This document shows, piece after piece, positions 16,818 through 25,720 of a stretch of 64,000 nt of DNA. A program made the translations under genes and the position numbers. The notes under the pieces are model-generated. The model was not told the DNA's origin. It worked only from the letters and a program-made list of their open reading frames with translations, and made no database searches. The stretch comes from an uncultured Pelagibacteraceae bacterium (lineage in GTDB: Bacteria > Pseudomonadota > Alphaproteobacteria > Pelagibacterales > Pelagibacteraceae): positions 16,876 to 80,875 of the forward strand of contig CACKZV010000005.1 of NCBI GenBank assembly GCA_902604795.1. The letters run 5' to 3'. The stretch's first letter is position 1. Each line of letters begins with the position of its first letter.

Positions 16818-17614
16818 GATATTTTTTTTCTAAGTTTACTAACCATCTTACTTACATTTATGACAGGATTTTGTCTATTGCTTAAACTTCTAGTAATTTC
16901 TTTACAAATTTGACTACCAACAACAAGTCCATCTGTATTTTTAAACTTTGATATAGTTTTTTCAGTAATACCAAAACCAATAACACAATTTTTTTTAGGA
17001 CTTATTTTTTTAATTTTATTGTAATTAGATAATATTTTTTTTGGTGAAACTTTTAGTTTTCCTCCTGTAGTAGACAGCATGCTTATATAGTAAATCATAT
17101 CATGAGAGTCTTTTGTAATACTTTTTAGTCTTTTATTCGATGTTGTAGGAGATATTAATTGAATAAAATAAATTGAATTTTTTTTACATTTCTTTGAAAA
17201 AATTTTGTTTTCTGGCCATGGTAAATCAACTACTATTAAACCATTAACACCTGATTTTTTACATTTTTTTAAAAAATTATTTTCACCATATTGGAAAATC
17301 ATATTGTAGTAACCCATCAATATTACTGGTTTTGAATTTTTACTTTTTTTAAAATCTCTTACAATTTTAAAAATATCATTCATCTTAATACCATTTTTAA
17401 TTGCTCTATAAGCACTAGTTTGAATTTGGCCTCCATCTGCTACTGGAGTGTTATGAGGTACACCAACTTCTAAAATATCAGCATAATTTGAAATTGCTTT
17501 TAAGACTTCTAAAGATTGTCTCTTTGAGCTATCACCAGCTACAGTATAAGTAAGTAAAGCTGGTCTTTTATCTTCTTTTGCTTTTTTAAATGCAAGGCTA
17601 ATTGGATTTAACAT
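16814..17614 (-). CDS. trpA: Tryptophan synthase alpha chain
   Basis: 266 residues from ATG 17614 (MLNPISLAFKKAKEDKRPALLTY). The track adds 18 residues that lie inside trpB; the inner ATG has a GGGAAAG-like site and gives normal family length. Motifs: YTVAGDSS, DILEVGVPHNTPVADGGQIQ (catalytic Glu), GLIVVDLPWPE (catalytic Asp), STTGG, VIGFGIT. It cleaves indole-3-glycerol phosphate. Overlaps trpB by 17 nt and accD by 4 nt. Confidence 0.95.
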   Translation of the reverse strand: MLNPISLAFKKAKEDKRPALLTYTVAGDSSKRQSLEVLKAISNYADILEVGVPHNTPVADGGQIQTSAYRAIKNGIKMNDIFKIVRDFKKSKNSKPVILMGYYNMIFQYGENNFLKKCKKSGVNGLIVVDLPWPENKIFSKKCKKNSIYFIQLISPTTSNKRLKSITKDSHDMIYYISMLSTTGGKLKVSPKKILSNYNKIKKISPKKNCVIGFGITEKTISKFKNTDGLVVGSQICKEITRSLSNRQNPVINVSKMVSKLRKKIS

Positions 17615-18842
17615 ATTTCTTTCCCAATTTTTTTTCCAAAATTCCTCTGTCTTTATATGCATCTCCACAACTATTAATAATTACTATTGTGTTTTTGCTC
17701 AATTTTTTTGCTTCTTTAATCGCCACTGAGAATGCATGACTCGGTTCGAGTGATGGTCTTAAATTTTCATATTTTGTAACTATTTGGTAAGCCTTTAATG
17801 CTTCCTCATCACTAGCTGCTGTATATCTTGCCCGCTTGGCATCTTTTAAAAAGCAATGTAGCGGTGAAATCCCAGGATAATCAAGACCCGCAGATATTGA
17901 TTCAGTTTCTTCAATCTGACCATCCCTATTCTGATTTACATATTGTGCTGCACCGTGAAGTATACCGATTTTTGAACCATAAGTTAAAGGAGCTGCATGT
18001 TTTTTACTTTTGGCTGGTCCTCCTGCCTCAACCCCAATAAACTCAACTTGTTTTTTATCATAATCCATAAATTCATTCCAAAAACCAAAACTTGAGGAAC
18101 CTCCTCCTACACAATTATATAGTTTAAGTTTTTTAGGAACTTCACCAAATTCATTTATTAATTGAACTTTAAGCTCTCTAGATATTTGACTAGTACTCCA
18201 TCCACATATTCTAACAAAAATTGCAGGTCCTACTGTACTACCAACACACATTGCTGTTGTATCACAATTAGCAACCCAATATCTCATACATTCAGAGACA
18301 GCATCTACTAGTGTTTGACTTCCTGAATATACAGGAATTACATCTGCACCATTTTTTTTCATTGCTTTAACATTTGGTTGTTGTCTTTTTATATCTTTTG
18401 CACCCATAAAAATTTTACATTCCAGACCAAATTTTTTAGCCGCCATACTCAGCATCTTTCCAGCATAGCCAGCGCCTGTGTCACCAATAATGACTTTTTT
18501 TCCAGACCTTTTGGCTAATAAACAATGTACAGTTGCATTATATATTTTATGAGCTCCTCCATTAGCATCAGAAACAACCTTAGACCAAATCTGCGCTCCA
18601 CCAACATGTTTTGTTAAATTGTTTAATTTAATAAATCTTGTAGGTGTTCCAATCCAATTTTTGAAATAAAAGTCTCTTTCTTTTATAAAGTTTTTGTCAT
18701 TCTTTAATTTATTAAATTGTATTTCTAGGTCTTCTATCGGTTTTTTAAGAGTTTCAGGCACAAAATTTCCTCCAAATTTTCCACCCCAAAAACCAAGTCT
18801 ATCTCCTTGATCTATAACTGGAATTCCTTTTTTAAGTTTCAT
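17598..18842 (-). CDS. trpB: Tryptophan synthase beta chain
   Basis: 414 residues from ATG 18842 (MKLKKGIPVIDQGDRLGFWGGKFGG); the track start at 18854 is a TTG four codons earlier inside trpF. Motifs: GGAQIWSKVVSDANGGAHKIYNA (canonical is GRPTPL...REDLNHTGAHKIN, so the PLP Lys region GAHKIYNA is present), IIGDTGAGYAG, CVGGGSSSFG and a C-terminal INSCGDAYKD. It condenses indole with serine. The N-terminal substrate region looks divergent, typical TrpB otherwise. Confidence 0.93.
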   Translation of the reverse strand: MKLKKGIPVIDQGDRLGFWGGKFGGNFVPETLKKPIEDLEIQFNKLKNDKNFIKERDFYFKNWIGTPTRFIKLNNLTKHVGGAQIWSKVVSDANGGAHKIYNATVHCLLAKRSGKKVIIGDTGAGYAGKMLSMAAKKFGLECKIFMGAKDIKRQQPNVKAMKKNGADVIPVYSGSQTLVDAVSECMRYWVANCDTTAMCVGSTVGPAIFVRICGWSTSQISRELKVQLINEFGEVPKKLKLYNCVGGGSSSFGFWNEFMDYDKKQVEFIGVEAGGPAKSKKHAAPLTYGSKIGILHGAAQYVNQNRDGQIEETESISAGLDYPGISPLHCFLKDAKRARYTAASDEEALKAYQIVTKYENLRPSLEPSHAFSVAIKEAKKLSKNTIVIINSCGDAYKDRGILEKKLGKKYVKSN

Positions 18843-19455
18843 TTTTAGTTGCAAAATTTAATAATTTATTAATTTTTTTTAAATCTTTTTTACCTTCCTC
18901 ATTTTCTAGTGCACCACTTAGATCAAAAAAGATGTCTTTATTTTTAAATTTAGCAATATCCTCTATTTTTATATTTCCAGCAATCATTTTATTTACTGAA
19001 TTAGGTACTGAATTTAATAACTCATGATCAAATCCAACTGATTTTTCGTAACCCTTTCCATCAAATAAAATTATATCTGCAATTCCTAAATAACTTATAT
19101 ATTTATTTACATCTATTTGATTTTTAATTGTAAGCGCTGTAATAATTTTAACTTTAAATTTATCTTTTATTTTTTTTGTTCTTTTAGGATCTACATCATA
19201 TAGTTGAAAAAAATCGAAGTTTAGATCGTTCATTTGTGCCAAGATTTTATCAGTTGGATCAACAAGAACAGAAACAAAATTAGTTTTTTTTTTTTTAATA
19301 TTTATTAAATTTTTTAATTTATTAAAATCAACAAATCTTTTACTTTTTTTATAGTTGCAGATAAAACCAATAAATTTTGGTGGATGTCGATGATTTAAGA
19401 TATATCTTAACGTATCAAGATCAGAGATCCCACAAATTTTAATTCCCTTTACCAT
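18832..19455 (-). CDS. trpF: Phosphoribosylanthranilate isomerase
   Basis: 207 residues from ATG 19455, which shares its A with the pyrF stop (TGATG); the track start at 19458 is the overlapping TTG. KICGISDLDTLRYIL (catalytic Cys), FVSVLVDPTD, FFQLYDVD, IILFDGKGYEKSVGFDHELL (catalytic Asp) and FFDLSGALENEEGKKD are TrpF motifs. Third step of tryptophan synthesis. Overlaps trpB by 11 nt. Confidence 0.92.
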   Translation of the reverse strand: MVKGIKICGISDLDTLRYILNHRHPPKFIGFICNYKKSKRFVDFNKLKNLINIKKKKTNFVSVLVDPTDKILAQMNDLNFDFFQLYDVDPKRTKKIKDKFKVKIITALTIKNQIDVNKYISYLGIADIILFDGKGYEKSVGFDHELLNSVPNSVNKMIAGNIKIEDIAKFKNKDIFFDLSGALENEEGKKDLKKINKLLNFATKNET

Positions 19456-20126
19456 CAATCTAAATGATTGATTAATTTTTTTAGATTATTTGAAATATTT
19501 CCTTTTGTTATTGGTCTTCCAATCACTAACCAATCACTTCCATTTTTGTATGCTTGTTTAGGAGTTAAAACTCTTTTTTGGTCATTTTTTTTACTATTAA
19601 TTCTTATCCCAGGGGTAATAATTTCTTTTTTAAATACTTTTTTTACAATATTTACTTCTTTAGCACTACAAACTATAGCGTCTAATTTTGCTTTTCTAGC
19701 TAACTGAGCTTGATGTAGTACTATTCTTTTTAATTTCTTATTATATCCAATTTCTTTTAAAGATTTATTATCTAAAGAAGTTAGTACTGTCACACCAATT
19801 AATTTTGTTTTTCCTGAAACTTTTTTTGCTGCCCTCAATGCTTCTAAGCCAGAATTTATATGAATTGTTATATAATTAAAATTTAAATCTTTAACAGCCC
19901 TGATGGCAGATGCACAAGTATTTGGAATATCTGAAAATTTATAATCCCCAAATGTAATTTTATTTTTTAATTTTGAAATATAATTTCTGCCATCTTTCGA
20001 ATTTAGAAATTCTAATCCAAATTTATAACCAATTTTTAGTTTTGAGTTTTTTGTCTGTTGAATTATTTTTTTTATTTTAATAATATCTCTACTATCACAT
20101 GCAATAAATAATTTATTTTTTTTCAT
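19455..20126 (-). CDS. pyrF: Orotidine 5'-phosphate decarboxylase
   Basis: 223 residues. FIACDSRD at the N-terminus, the catalytic FGDYKFSDIPNTCASA (Lys-Asp chain), IGVTVLTSLD, VCSAKE, ITPGIRI and DWLVIGRPIT are all PyrF signatures. Last step of UMP synthesis. It overlaps ihfB by 14 nt and sits between ihfB and trpF, a common alphaproteobacterial order. Confidence 0.95.
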   Translation of the reverse strand: MKKNKLFIACDSRDIIKIKKIIQQTKNSKLKIGYKFGLEFLNSKDGRNYISKLKNKITFGDYKFSDIPNTCASAIRAVKDLNFNYITIHINSGLEALRAAKKVSGKTKLIGVTVLTSLDNKSLKEIGYNKKLKRIVLHQAQLARKAKLDAIVCSAKEVNIVKKVFKKEIITPGIRINSKKNDQKRVLTPKQAYKNGSDWLVIGRPITKGNISNNLKKLINHLD

Positions 20127-20403
20127 TAATTTTTTTAGACCACTCTTTAGAAATTTTTAGTAATATTGCTTTTTTTTCTGGTGTATTTACTTTTTCGTTG
20201 GTTTTCGGGTTCCTTGAGACTCTCGCTTTCTGTAATCTGGGTTCAATTGTAAATATATCTCTTAACTCTACTCTGTCACCTCTTTTTAAAGCTTCCTGCA
20301 TTTCATGAAGTGTTATATCAAATAATTTTAACAAATCTTTCTTTAAAAAATTTGGGTAATTTTTGCCTAACTCTTTAATTAAGTCTGATTTTACAAAAGA
20401 CAA
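20113..20403 (-). CDS. ihfB: Integration host factor subunit beta / HU-family protein
   Basis: 96 residues. KSDLIKELGKNYPNFLKKDLLKLFDITLHEMQEALKRGDRVELRDIFTIEPR is the HU/IHF fold; RVSRNPKTNEKVNTPEKKAILLK is the DNA-binding arm with RNPKT. The placement immediately after rpsA is the classical ihfB position, favouring IHF-beta over HU. It bends DNA as a nucleoid protein. Confidence 0.9.
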   Translation of the reverse strand: MSFVKSDLIKELGKNYPNFLKKDLLKLFDITLHEMQEALKRGDRVELRDIFTIEPRLQKARVSRNPKTNEKVNTPEKKAILLKISKEWSKKINEKK

Positions 20404-20406
20404 TTT

Positions 20407-22149
20407 TTATTCAGATTCCTTTTTGTTCTTTTTGCCATCAAGCTGTTCAGAAAGAGAGGAGAAGGGTAGATTTTTTCCACTTAAAGGACTGGAGTGTTCT
20501 TTTATTGCTTTGGCATTCATAATTTCCTCAAGTAATTTAATACTTAAAGATATTTTTCTTTTTTCAAAATTTAAATCAGCTATTGCTGCATCAATTCTTT
20601 CACCTCCCACAAAACGTGATGGTCTTGCATCTGATGCACTCATTGCAATTTGAGATTTTTTTATTAAAGTTTCGATTTCACTACCTTCCGGTTTAACAAT
20701 CAATCCTTTGTTATCAGATGATATTACTTTTACTGTGATAGCATCATTAATTTTTTTATCTTTAAACCAGTCAAATGGGTCTTTTTGCAGTTGTTTTAAC
20801 CCTACTCTTACTTTTTGTTCTAATTTTTTTATCTCTAAAACCTGAACTTTTAATTTGTCTCCCTTTTTATATTTTCTTAGTTCTTCTTCAGGATTTCCAT
20901 TAAATGAAAGATCATTAGAATGTAAAAAACCATCAATATCAAAATTATCCAATTTTAAATAAATGGCGTATTCATTTATATTGTTAATCACTCCCTCAAT
21001 CTCTGACCCAATTGGAAAACTATTCTCTAGTTTGGTATACGGATTTTCCTGAGTTAGTCTGTGGGATATTGCTACTCTTCTTTTGTCCTTATCAATTTCT
21101 GTTATTATGCAATCTATCTGATCACCCACATTAAAAATCTTTTTTGGAGATATATTTTTTTTGGTCCAGCTAATTTCACTACTATGAAGAAGCGTACTAA
21201 GTCCTGCCTCGAGCTCACAAAAACAACCATAATCAGTAATTTTAACAACTTTTACTTTATATTTATTTCCTATTTGATAATTAGAGATATGTTCAAAAGG
21301 ATCTGGTGATAATTGTTTTATTGAACATCCTACTTGTAATTTTTCCATATCTATCGAAATGACTTTTAAATCATGCTTTTCTCCAATATTAAATATTTCA
21401 TCCGGATGATTAACTCTGCTATAGCTTATTTCTTGTAAATGACAAAGTGTATCTATTGTTCCCTCTGGTGTTGTTACCTCAAAAAAACAACCAAATGAGG
21501 AATATCCTTTTACTACTGCATCTTTTATAATATCACCGACTTTAAATTCACTAATAATTTTTGCTTTATCCTCTTTTTTATTAGATGAAACCACTTGCCT
21601 TCTAGATACAACACTATTCCCTCTTATCATATCAAGTTTAATTAGAGCAAATTTTTGTTCTACACCTATTAAATGGTCAACATTTTTTATTGGTTTATCT
21701 GAGATCTGTGAGCCTGGGCAAAACATAAGTGATCCAGTCTCTATATGTTCAACAATTACACCACCTTTAGTTTTTTGGGTAATCTTTCCATTTATCAATT
21801 CATTATTCTCATAACATTTTACTAATTTATTCCATCCTTTTATCTTTTGTGCTTTTTGAGCAGAGACAACAACATCACCATTTTTATCTTCTATTTTTTC
21901 AAGTAATACTGAGATTACTGTACCCTCTTTAATTTCTTCATCTATGTTAATTAACTTCATCTCATTAACATCAATTACTGGTTCACTTTTCAAGCCAGGA
22001 ATAAACAAAAAAATATATTTATTTGTAATTTTTGTAACCTTGCCCTCGATTATTTTTCCTTCTTCGATCTTATTTTTTGATAATTGGCTATTTAGTAATT
22101 TCTCAAACTGTTGACTTGCAGGAGATGTAAGATCTTTATAAATTTCCAT
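20407..22149 (-). CDS. rpsA: 30S ribosomal protein S1
   Basis: 580 residues with consecutive S1 OB-fold repeats, e.g. GKVTKITNKYIFLFIPGLKSE, GDIIKDAVVKGYSSFGCFFEV, YKVKVVKITDYGCFCELEAGLSTLLHSSEIS and IEGVINNINEYAIYLKL. It binds mRNA on the 30S subunit and helps initiation, important where Shine-Dalgarno sequences are weak, as in this window. Lies between cmk and ihfB (cmk-rpsA-ihfB order). Confidence 0.97.
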   Translation of the reverse strand: MEIYKDLTSPASQQFEKLLNSQLSKNKIEEGKIIEGKVTKITNKYIFLFIPGLKSEPVIDVNEMKLINIDEEIKEGTVISVLLEKIEDKNGDVVVSAQKAQKIKGWNKLVKCYENNELINGKITQKTKGGVIVEHIETGSLMFCPGSQISDKPIKNVDHLIGVEQKFALIKLDMIRGNSVVSRRQVVSSNKKEDKAKIISEFKVGDIIKDAVVKGYSSFGCFFEVTTPEGTIDTLCHLQEISYSRVNHPDEIFNIGEKHDLKVISIDMEKLQVGCSIKQLSPDPFEHISNYQIGNKYKVKVVKITDYGCFCELEAGLSTLLHSSEISWTKKNISPKKIFNVGDQIDCIITEIDKDKRRVAISHRLTQENPYTKLENSFPIGSEIEGVINNINEYAIYLKLDNFDIDGFLHSNDLSFNGNPEEELRKYKKGDKLKVQVLEIKKLEQKVRVGLKQLQKDPFDWFKDKKINDAITVKVISSDNKGLIVKPEGSEIETLIKKSQIAMSASDARPSRFVGGERIDAAIADLNFEKRKISLSIKLLEEIMNAKAIKEHSSPLSGKNLPFSSLSEQLDGKKNKKESE

Positions 22150-22802
22150 TAATAATTTAATTTTTTGTCCATTATAGTTCTAATCTTTTTAAAGCAGGCT
22201 TTCTTACTTAATTTAGAAGTATTAATCAAGATAGAATCTTTTGTTTTTTTAAGTGGACCATATTTTCTACTTCTGTCTGATTTATCCCTATTTTTAAGGC
22301 TTTTAAATACTTCTCTGTAGGGTATTTTTTTATTCAATTTTTTATACTCTTCATAACGTCTTTTTGCTCTAATTTTTAAGCTTGCAGTAATATAAAATTT
22401 AAACATTGCATCTTTTACTTGTACAGTAATTATATCTCTTCCATCTAACACTGATCCTCTATAATGTTTTGGAGGATTATAAGCACATTTTTGTTGAAAT
22501 TTATGGACAATATCCCTTATATGTTTGTCTTTAGCAATTATTGAAGCTGATATTGCTACCTCATCGGATAATAATAAATTGTTTTCTAAATATGCTAATT
22601 TAATTTTTGATACCTTATTCTTAACCAAGGTATAATTGAAATTTTCATTTTCTAATTTTAATTTCCCAATGTATCTGTAAATTTTTCCCGTATCTAAATA
22701 AAATAAATTATATTTTTTAGATATTAATTTGGCCTGAGTTCCAGCACCAGCAGCAGCTGGCGAGTCTATTGCTACTGTAATTATATTCTTTCTTTTTCTC
22801 AA
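22149..22802 (-). CDS. cmk: Cytidylate kinase with altered P-loop (TTG start)
   Basis: 217 residues; the TTG start overlaps the aroA stop (TTGA). Cmk features: FYLDTGKIYRYIG, ISASIIAKDKHIRD, SVLDGRDIITVQV, and FKSLKNRDKSDRSRKYGPLKKTKDSILINTS. It phosphorylates CMP/dCMP. The P-loop reads DSPAAAGAGT where the family norm is DGPAGSGKGT, so the Walker A lysine is replaced by alanine. Position between aroA and rpsA supports the assignment despite this. Confidence 0.9.
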   Translation of the reverse strand: MRKRKNIITVAIDSPAAAGAGTQAKLISKKYNLFYLDTGKIYRYIGKLKLENENFNYTLVKNKVSKIKLAYLENNLLLSDEVAISASIIAKDKHIRDIVHKFQQKCAYNPPKHYRGSVLDGRDIITVQVKDAMFKFYITASLKIRAKRRYEEYKKLNKKIPYREVFKSLKNRDKSDRSRKYGPLKKTKDSILINTSKLSKKACFKKIRTIMDKKLNY

Positions 22803-24124
22803 ATTATTTTTGCTCCTAATTTATCTAGGATTTTTAAGAATTCTGGAAAAGAAGTATTAATAGAATCTTTGTCATTAATCTTCCATTTCCCCCCAAGTGT
22901 TAATGCTGCAATACAGGAAAGAAAAAATATTCTATGATCTTTTAAAAAATTTTTCATCTCAAAACTTTTTGTAAGAGACAAATTTGGTTTTCCATGGATA
23001 TTTATATTATTTTTAAATCTATCAACTTTAATACCAATTAATTTTAAAAATTTTACCGCTAAATCTAATCTTTTTGACTCTTTTTTATTCATTTCACCTA
23101 AGTCCCTAAATTTTGATATTCCTTTTGCTTTTGCAGCAACTAAAAAAATAATCAAAAATTCGTCAATGGCTGAACTATTTAATTTAGAAGAGCAATTAAT
23201 TGAATTTAATTTTTTTTTACTTGTAATATAAATATCAGCAACTTCCTCGCCATTATAAATTTTTTTATTTTTAAGTTTTATATTTGCGCCCATTTTATTT
23301 AAAATAACAATTATCCCTGTTCTACTTTTATTTACATTTACTTTTTCAATTATCATTTTAGACTTTACTGATAAGAGTGTAAGAACTATAAAAAAGGAAG
23401 CAGAACTTATATCACCGGGAATATTATAATCAAAACTCTTAAATTGACTTAATCCTTTAATTAAAATTTTTTCATATCCTGACTTTTTAATAACTTTAAT
23501 TGGATATTTTAAAAATTTTAACATCAATTCAGTATGATTCCTTGAGCTTTTTGAATTAATTTCAGTAACACCAGGGGTATTTAAAGCACTAAATATAATA
23601 CACGTTTTTACCTGTGCACTTCCTATAGTTTCTTTATATTTTATAGGTCTCAAAAAATTAGTGCCAAGAATTTTTATTGGTAAAGTATTTTTCTTACTTT
23701 CAACTTCAGCCCCAAAAAGTTTTAAAGGTTTAATAACTCTAGAAAAATCTCTTTTCGATAAACTTTTATCTCCAATTAATTTAACTTTAGATTTAGATTT
23801 TACTAATAATCCAAGTATTAACCTTGCCAATGTTCCTGAATTACCCGCATTTAAGACTAGTTTTTTTTTTATATTGAAACCATTAACACCGAAACCTTCA
23901 ATAATATATATATTTTCTTTTTTTCTATAATTAATACCAAGTTTTTTTATGGTTTTTAAGGTATTTAAAACATCCTCTGACTCAAGTAAATTAGAAATTT
24001 TTGAGGAACCAACAGCTTGTGAAGCGAGAAGCACAGCTCTTATAGAAATACTTTTATCTGCACTTACACTAATTTTTTCGTTAAAACTCGATATCCTCTG
24101 TCTTATAAAAATATGGTTTGACAT
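22799..24124 (-). CDS. aroA: 3-phosphoshikimate 1-carboxyvinyltransferase
   Basis: 441 residues. SADKSISIRAVLLASQAVG (substrate Lys-Ser), LNAGNSGTLARLILGLL (the GN[AS]GT motif), GSAQVKTCIIFSAL, SRNHTELML and PGDISSASFFIVL are EPSP synthase signatures. Sixth shikimate step, joining PEP to shikimate 3-phosphate. Overlaps cmk by 4 nt. The normal alphaproteobacterial order aroA-cmk-rpsA-ihfB is intact. Confidence 0.96.
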   Translation of the reverse strand: MSNHIFIRQRISSFNEKISVSADKSISIRAVLLASQAVGSSKISNLLESEDVLNTLKTIKKLGINYRKKENIYIIEGFGVNGFNIKKKLVLNAGNSGTLARLILGLLVKSKSKVKLIGDKSLSKRDFSRVIKPLKLFGAEVESKKNTLPIKILGTNFLRPIKYKETIGSAQVKTCIIFSALNTPGVTEINSKSSRNHTELMLKFLKYPIKVIKKSGYEKILIKGLSQFKSFDYNIPGDISSASFFIVLTLLSVKSKMIIEKVNVNKSRTGIIVILNKMGANIKLKNKKIYNGEEVADIYITSKKKLNSINCSSKLNSSAIDEFLIIFLVAAKAKGISKFRDLGEMNKKESKRLDLAVKFLKLIGIKVDRFKNNINIHGKPNLSLTKSFEMKNFLKDHRIFFLSCIAALTLGGKWKINDKDSINTSFPEFLKILDKLGAKII

Positions 24125-24131
24125 AGATGAA

Positions 24132-24908
24132 CTAATTTATTTTAAATTCATCACCAAAGTATGCTGATCTAGCACTTGAGTCTTTTATTATTTCATTAGG
24201 ACTTCCTGATGCAATTATCTTTCCACTAGACAATACTATGGCTCTATCTACACAACTTAACAAATCCCTTGCTTGATGATCGCAAACAACAACAGTTATT
24301 TTCTCTAGTGCTTGCAAATTTACAATAATTTCTTGTAGCATTTTAATTGTTAGAATATCTAGAGCAGCAAATGGTTCATCTAGAAGAAGAATATTAGGAT
24401 CATTTATTAAAGCCATTGCAATCACTAATTTTTTTTTTTGTCCACCTGACAAATGCTTTCCTTTAATTTTTAGTAAAGGATCAAATTCAAATTGTGAAAT
24501 TATTTTTTCTATTTTATTTTTTCTTAAATCTTTCTCTTTAATATGAATTTCACCTACAAGATTCAAATTCTCTAATAAATTTAAATCTTGTATAAAACCA
24601 CCATGTTGAGGAACGTATCCAAGTTTAAATTTTGTAGCTCTTTCGTATATAGGTATATTTGTACAGTCTTGCCCATTAATAAAAACTTTACCAAAACTAG
24701 GATCTATTAAACCTGTAATAATATGAAAAATTGTTGATTTACCAACACCATTTGGTCCAAGCATTCCTAAAACTTCTTGTTTGTTAATTTCAAGATTTAA
24801 ATTATTTAAAATTTGTCTTTTGTTATAAAACATAGATATTTTTTCCAACTTTAGTAAAGTATTATCTTCTTTAAAATTTTTTATTCTAAATTTTTTAATT
24901 AATGCCAT
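24132..24908 (-). CDS. lptB: LPS export ABC transporter ATP-binding protein LptB
   Basis: 258 residues. Walker A GPNGVGKSTI, LptB-like IFINGQDCTNIPIYERATKFKLGYVPQHGGFIQDL (Q-loop), signature LSGGQKKKL, Walker B ILLLDEPFAALD and the switch His in VVVCDHQ. LptB powers lipopolysaccharide extraction from the inner membrane with LptF/LptG. It overlaps the LptC-like gene by 1 nt. Confidence 0.92.
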   Translation of the reverse strand: MALIKKFRIKNFKEDNTLLKLEKISMFYNKRQILNNLNLEINKQEVLGMLGPNGVGKSTIFHIITGLIDPSFGKVFINGQDCTNIPIYERATKFKLGYVPQHGGFIQDLNLLENLNLVGEIHIKEKDLRKNKIEKIISQFEFDPLLKIKGKHLSGGQKKKLVIAMALINDPNILLLDEPFAALDILTIKMLQEIIVNLQALEKITVVVCDHQARDLLSCVDRAIVLSSGKIIASGSPNEIIKDSSARSAYFGDEFKIN

Positions 24909-25720
24909 TAGTTTGAAATAACCTGAATATCCTTTGTTAGACTTTCTGGGTTTATATTTATATTTTTTGTTTTTAAATCGAATTCAACTAGACCTGCTTT
25001 CATTATTGATTTAGGATCAGTAATTTTTACGTCATTATAAGCTATAGCTTTACTTGTTTCCATATTAATATCAAAATTTAAACAAGTAATTTGTTTTTCT
25101 TGATAGTTTATTACTACGTTATCATAAAATTTAGAATTTGAATTTACTGAATTAAATTGAGCGTAATCAGATACTATGTAAATAGTGTCTCTATTATCAG
25201 ACGTAATTTCACCTCTAACATTAACTAAATCTAAAATATCCTTATTATCAATATTTGATTTCCCAGAGTTAGCTAATAAGTAAAAGTTGTTTCCCTTTTC
25301 ATCAATTGATCTATATTCAACATCTTTTACAAGATTTTTTGTTTCACTTGAGGAAACACTATTATTTTGATTATCCTCTTTAACCTCTTCTTTTTTAGTA
25401 TTTTCCTTTTTAACATCCTTTTTTTTAGTGTTGTCCTTTATAACTTCTACTTTTTTACTATTTTTTTCAATTTGATTTTCAATAGATTTGCTCTCTGCCT
25501 TTTTACTAGTTTCATTTTTTAATAATAATTCATTATTTTCTAATTCTAATTCTGAGATTTTTGTTTCAAGCTCCCTAATTTGATTTTGGTTAGCTATTTC
25601 TAAAGAGTTTATTTCTTCCACCATATTTTGATTTATATTAAAATATTTGTAATAAACGGCGGAAATAATGAAAATTATCAGTACAAATATAAAAATTTGA
25701 ATTAAAGACTTAATAGACAT
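24908..25720 (-). CDS. lptC: LptC-like LPS export periplasmic protein with charged insert
   Basis: 270 residues: one N-terminal membrane helix (8-25), a coiled-coil (30-75), a long Lys/Glu/Asn-rich linker (75-130), then a beta-rich LptC/LptA-like domain (EYRSIDEKGNNFYLLANSG; VNVRGEITSDNRDTIYIVSDYA; YNDVKITDPKSIMKAGLVEFDLKTKNI). LptC carries LPS from LptBFG to LptA. There is no separate lptA between it and lptB, where alphaproteobacteria normally have one. Family call rests on context plus the beta-repeat pattern. Confidence 0.75.
   Translation of the reverse strand: MSIKSLIQIFIFVLIIFIISAVYYKYFNINQNMVEEINSLEIANQNQIRELETKISELELENNELLLKNETSKKAESKSIENQIEKNSKKVEVIKDNTKKKDVKKENTKKEEVKEDNQNNSVSSSETKNLVKDVEYRSIDEKGNNFYLLANSGKSNIDNKDILDLVNVRGEITSDNRDTIYIVSDYAQFNSVNSNSKFYDNVVINYQEKQITCLNFDINMETSKAIAYNDVKITDPKSIMKAGLVEFDLKTKNININPESLTKDIQVISN

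Noticed and set aside
17615-17668. 18-residue N-terminal extension of TrpA
   Set aside because: Lies inside trpB and is absent from the family; the inner ATG has a better ribosome-binding context.
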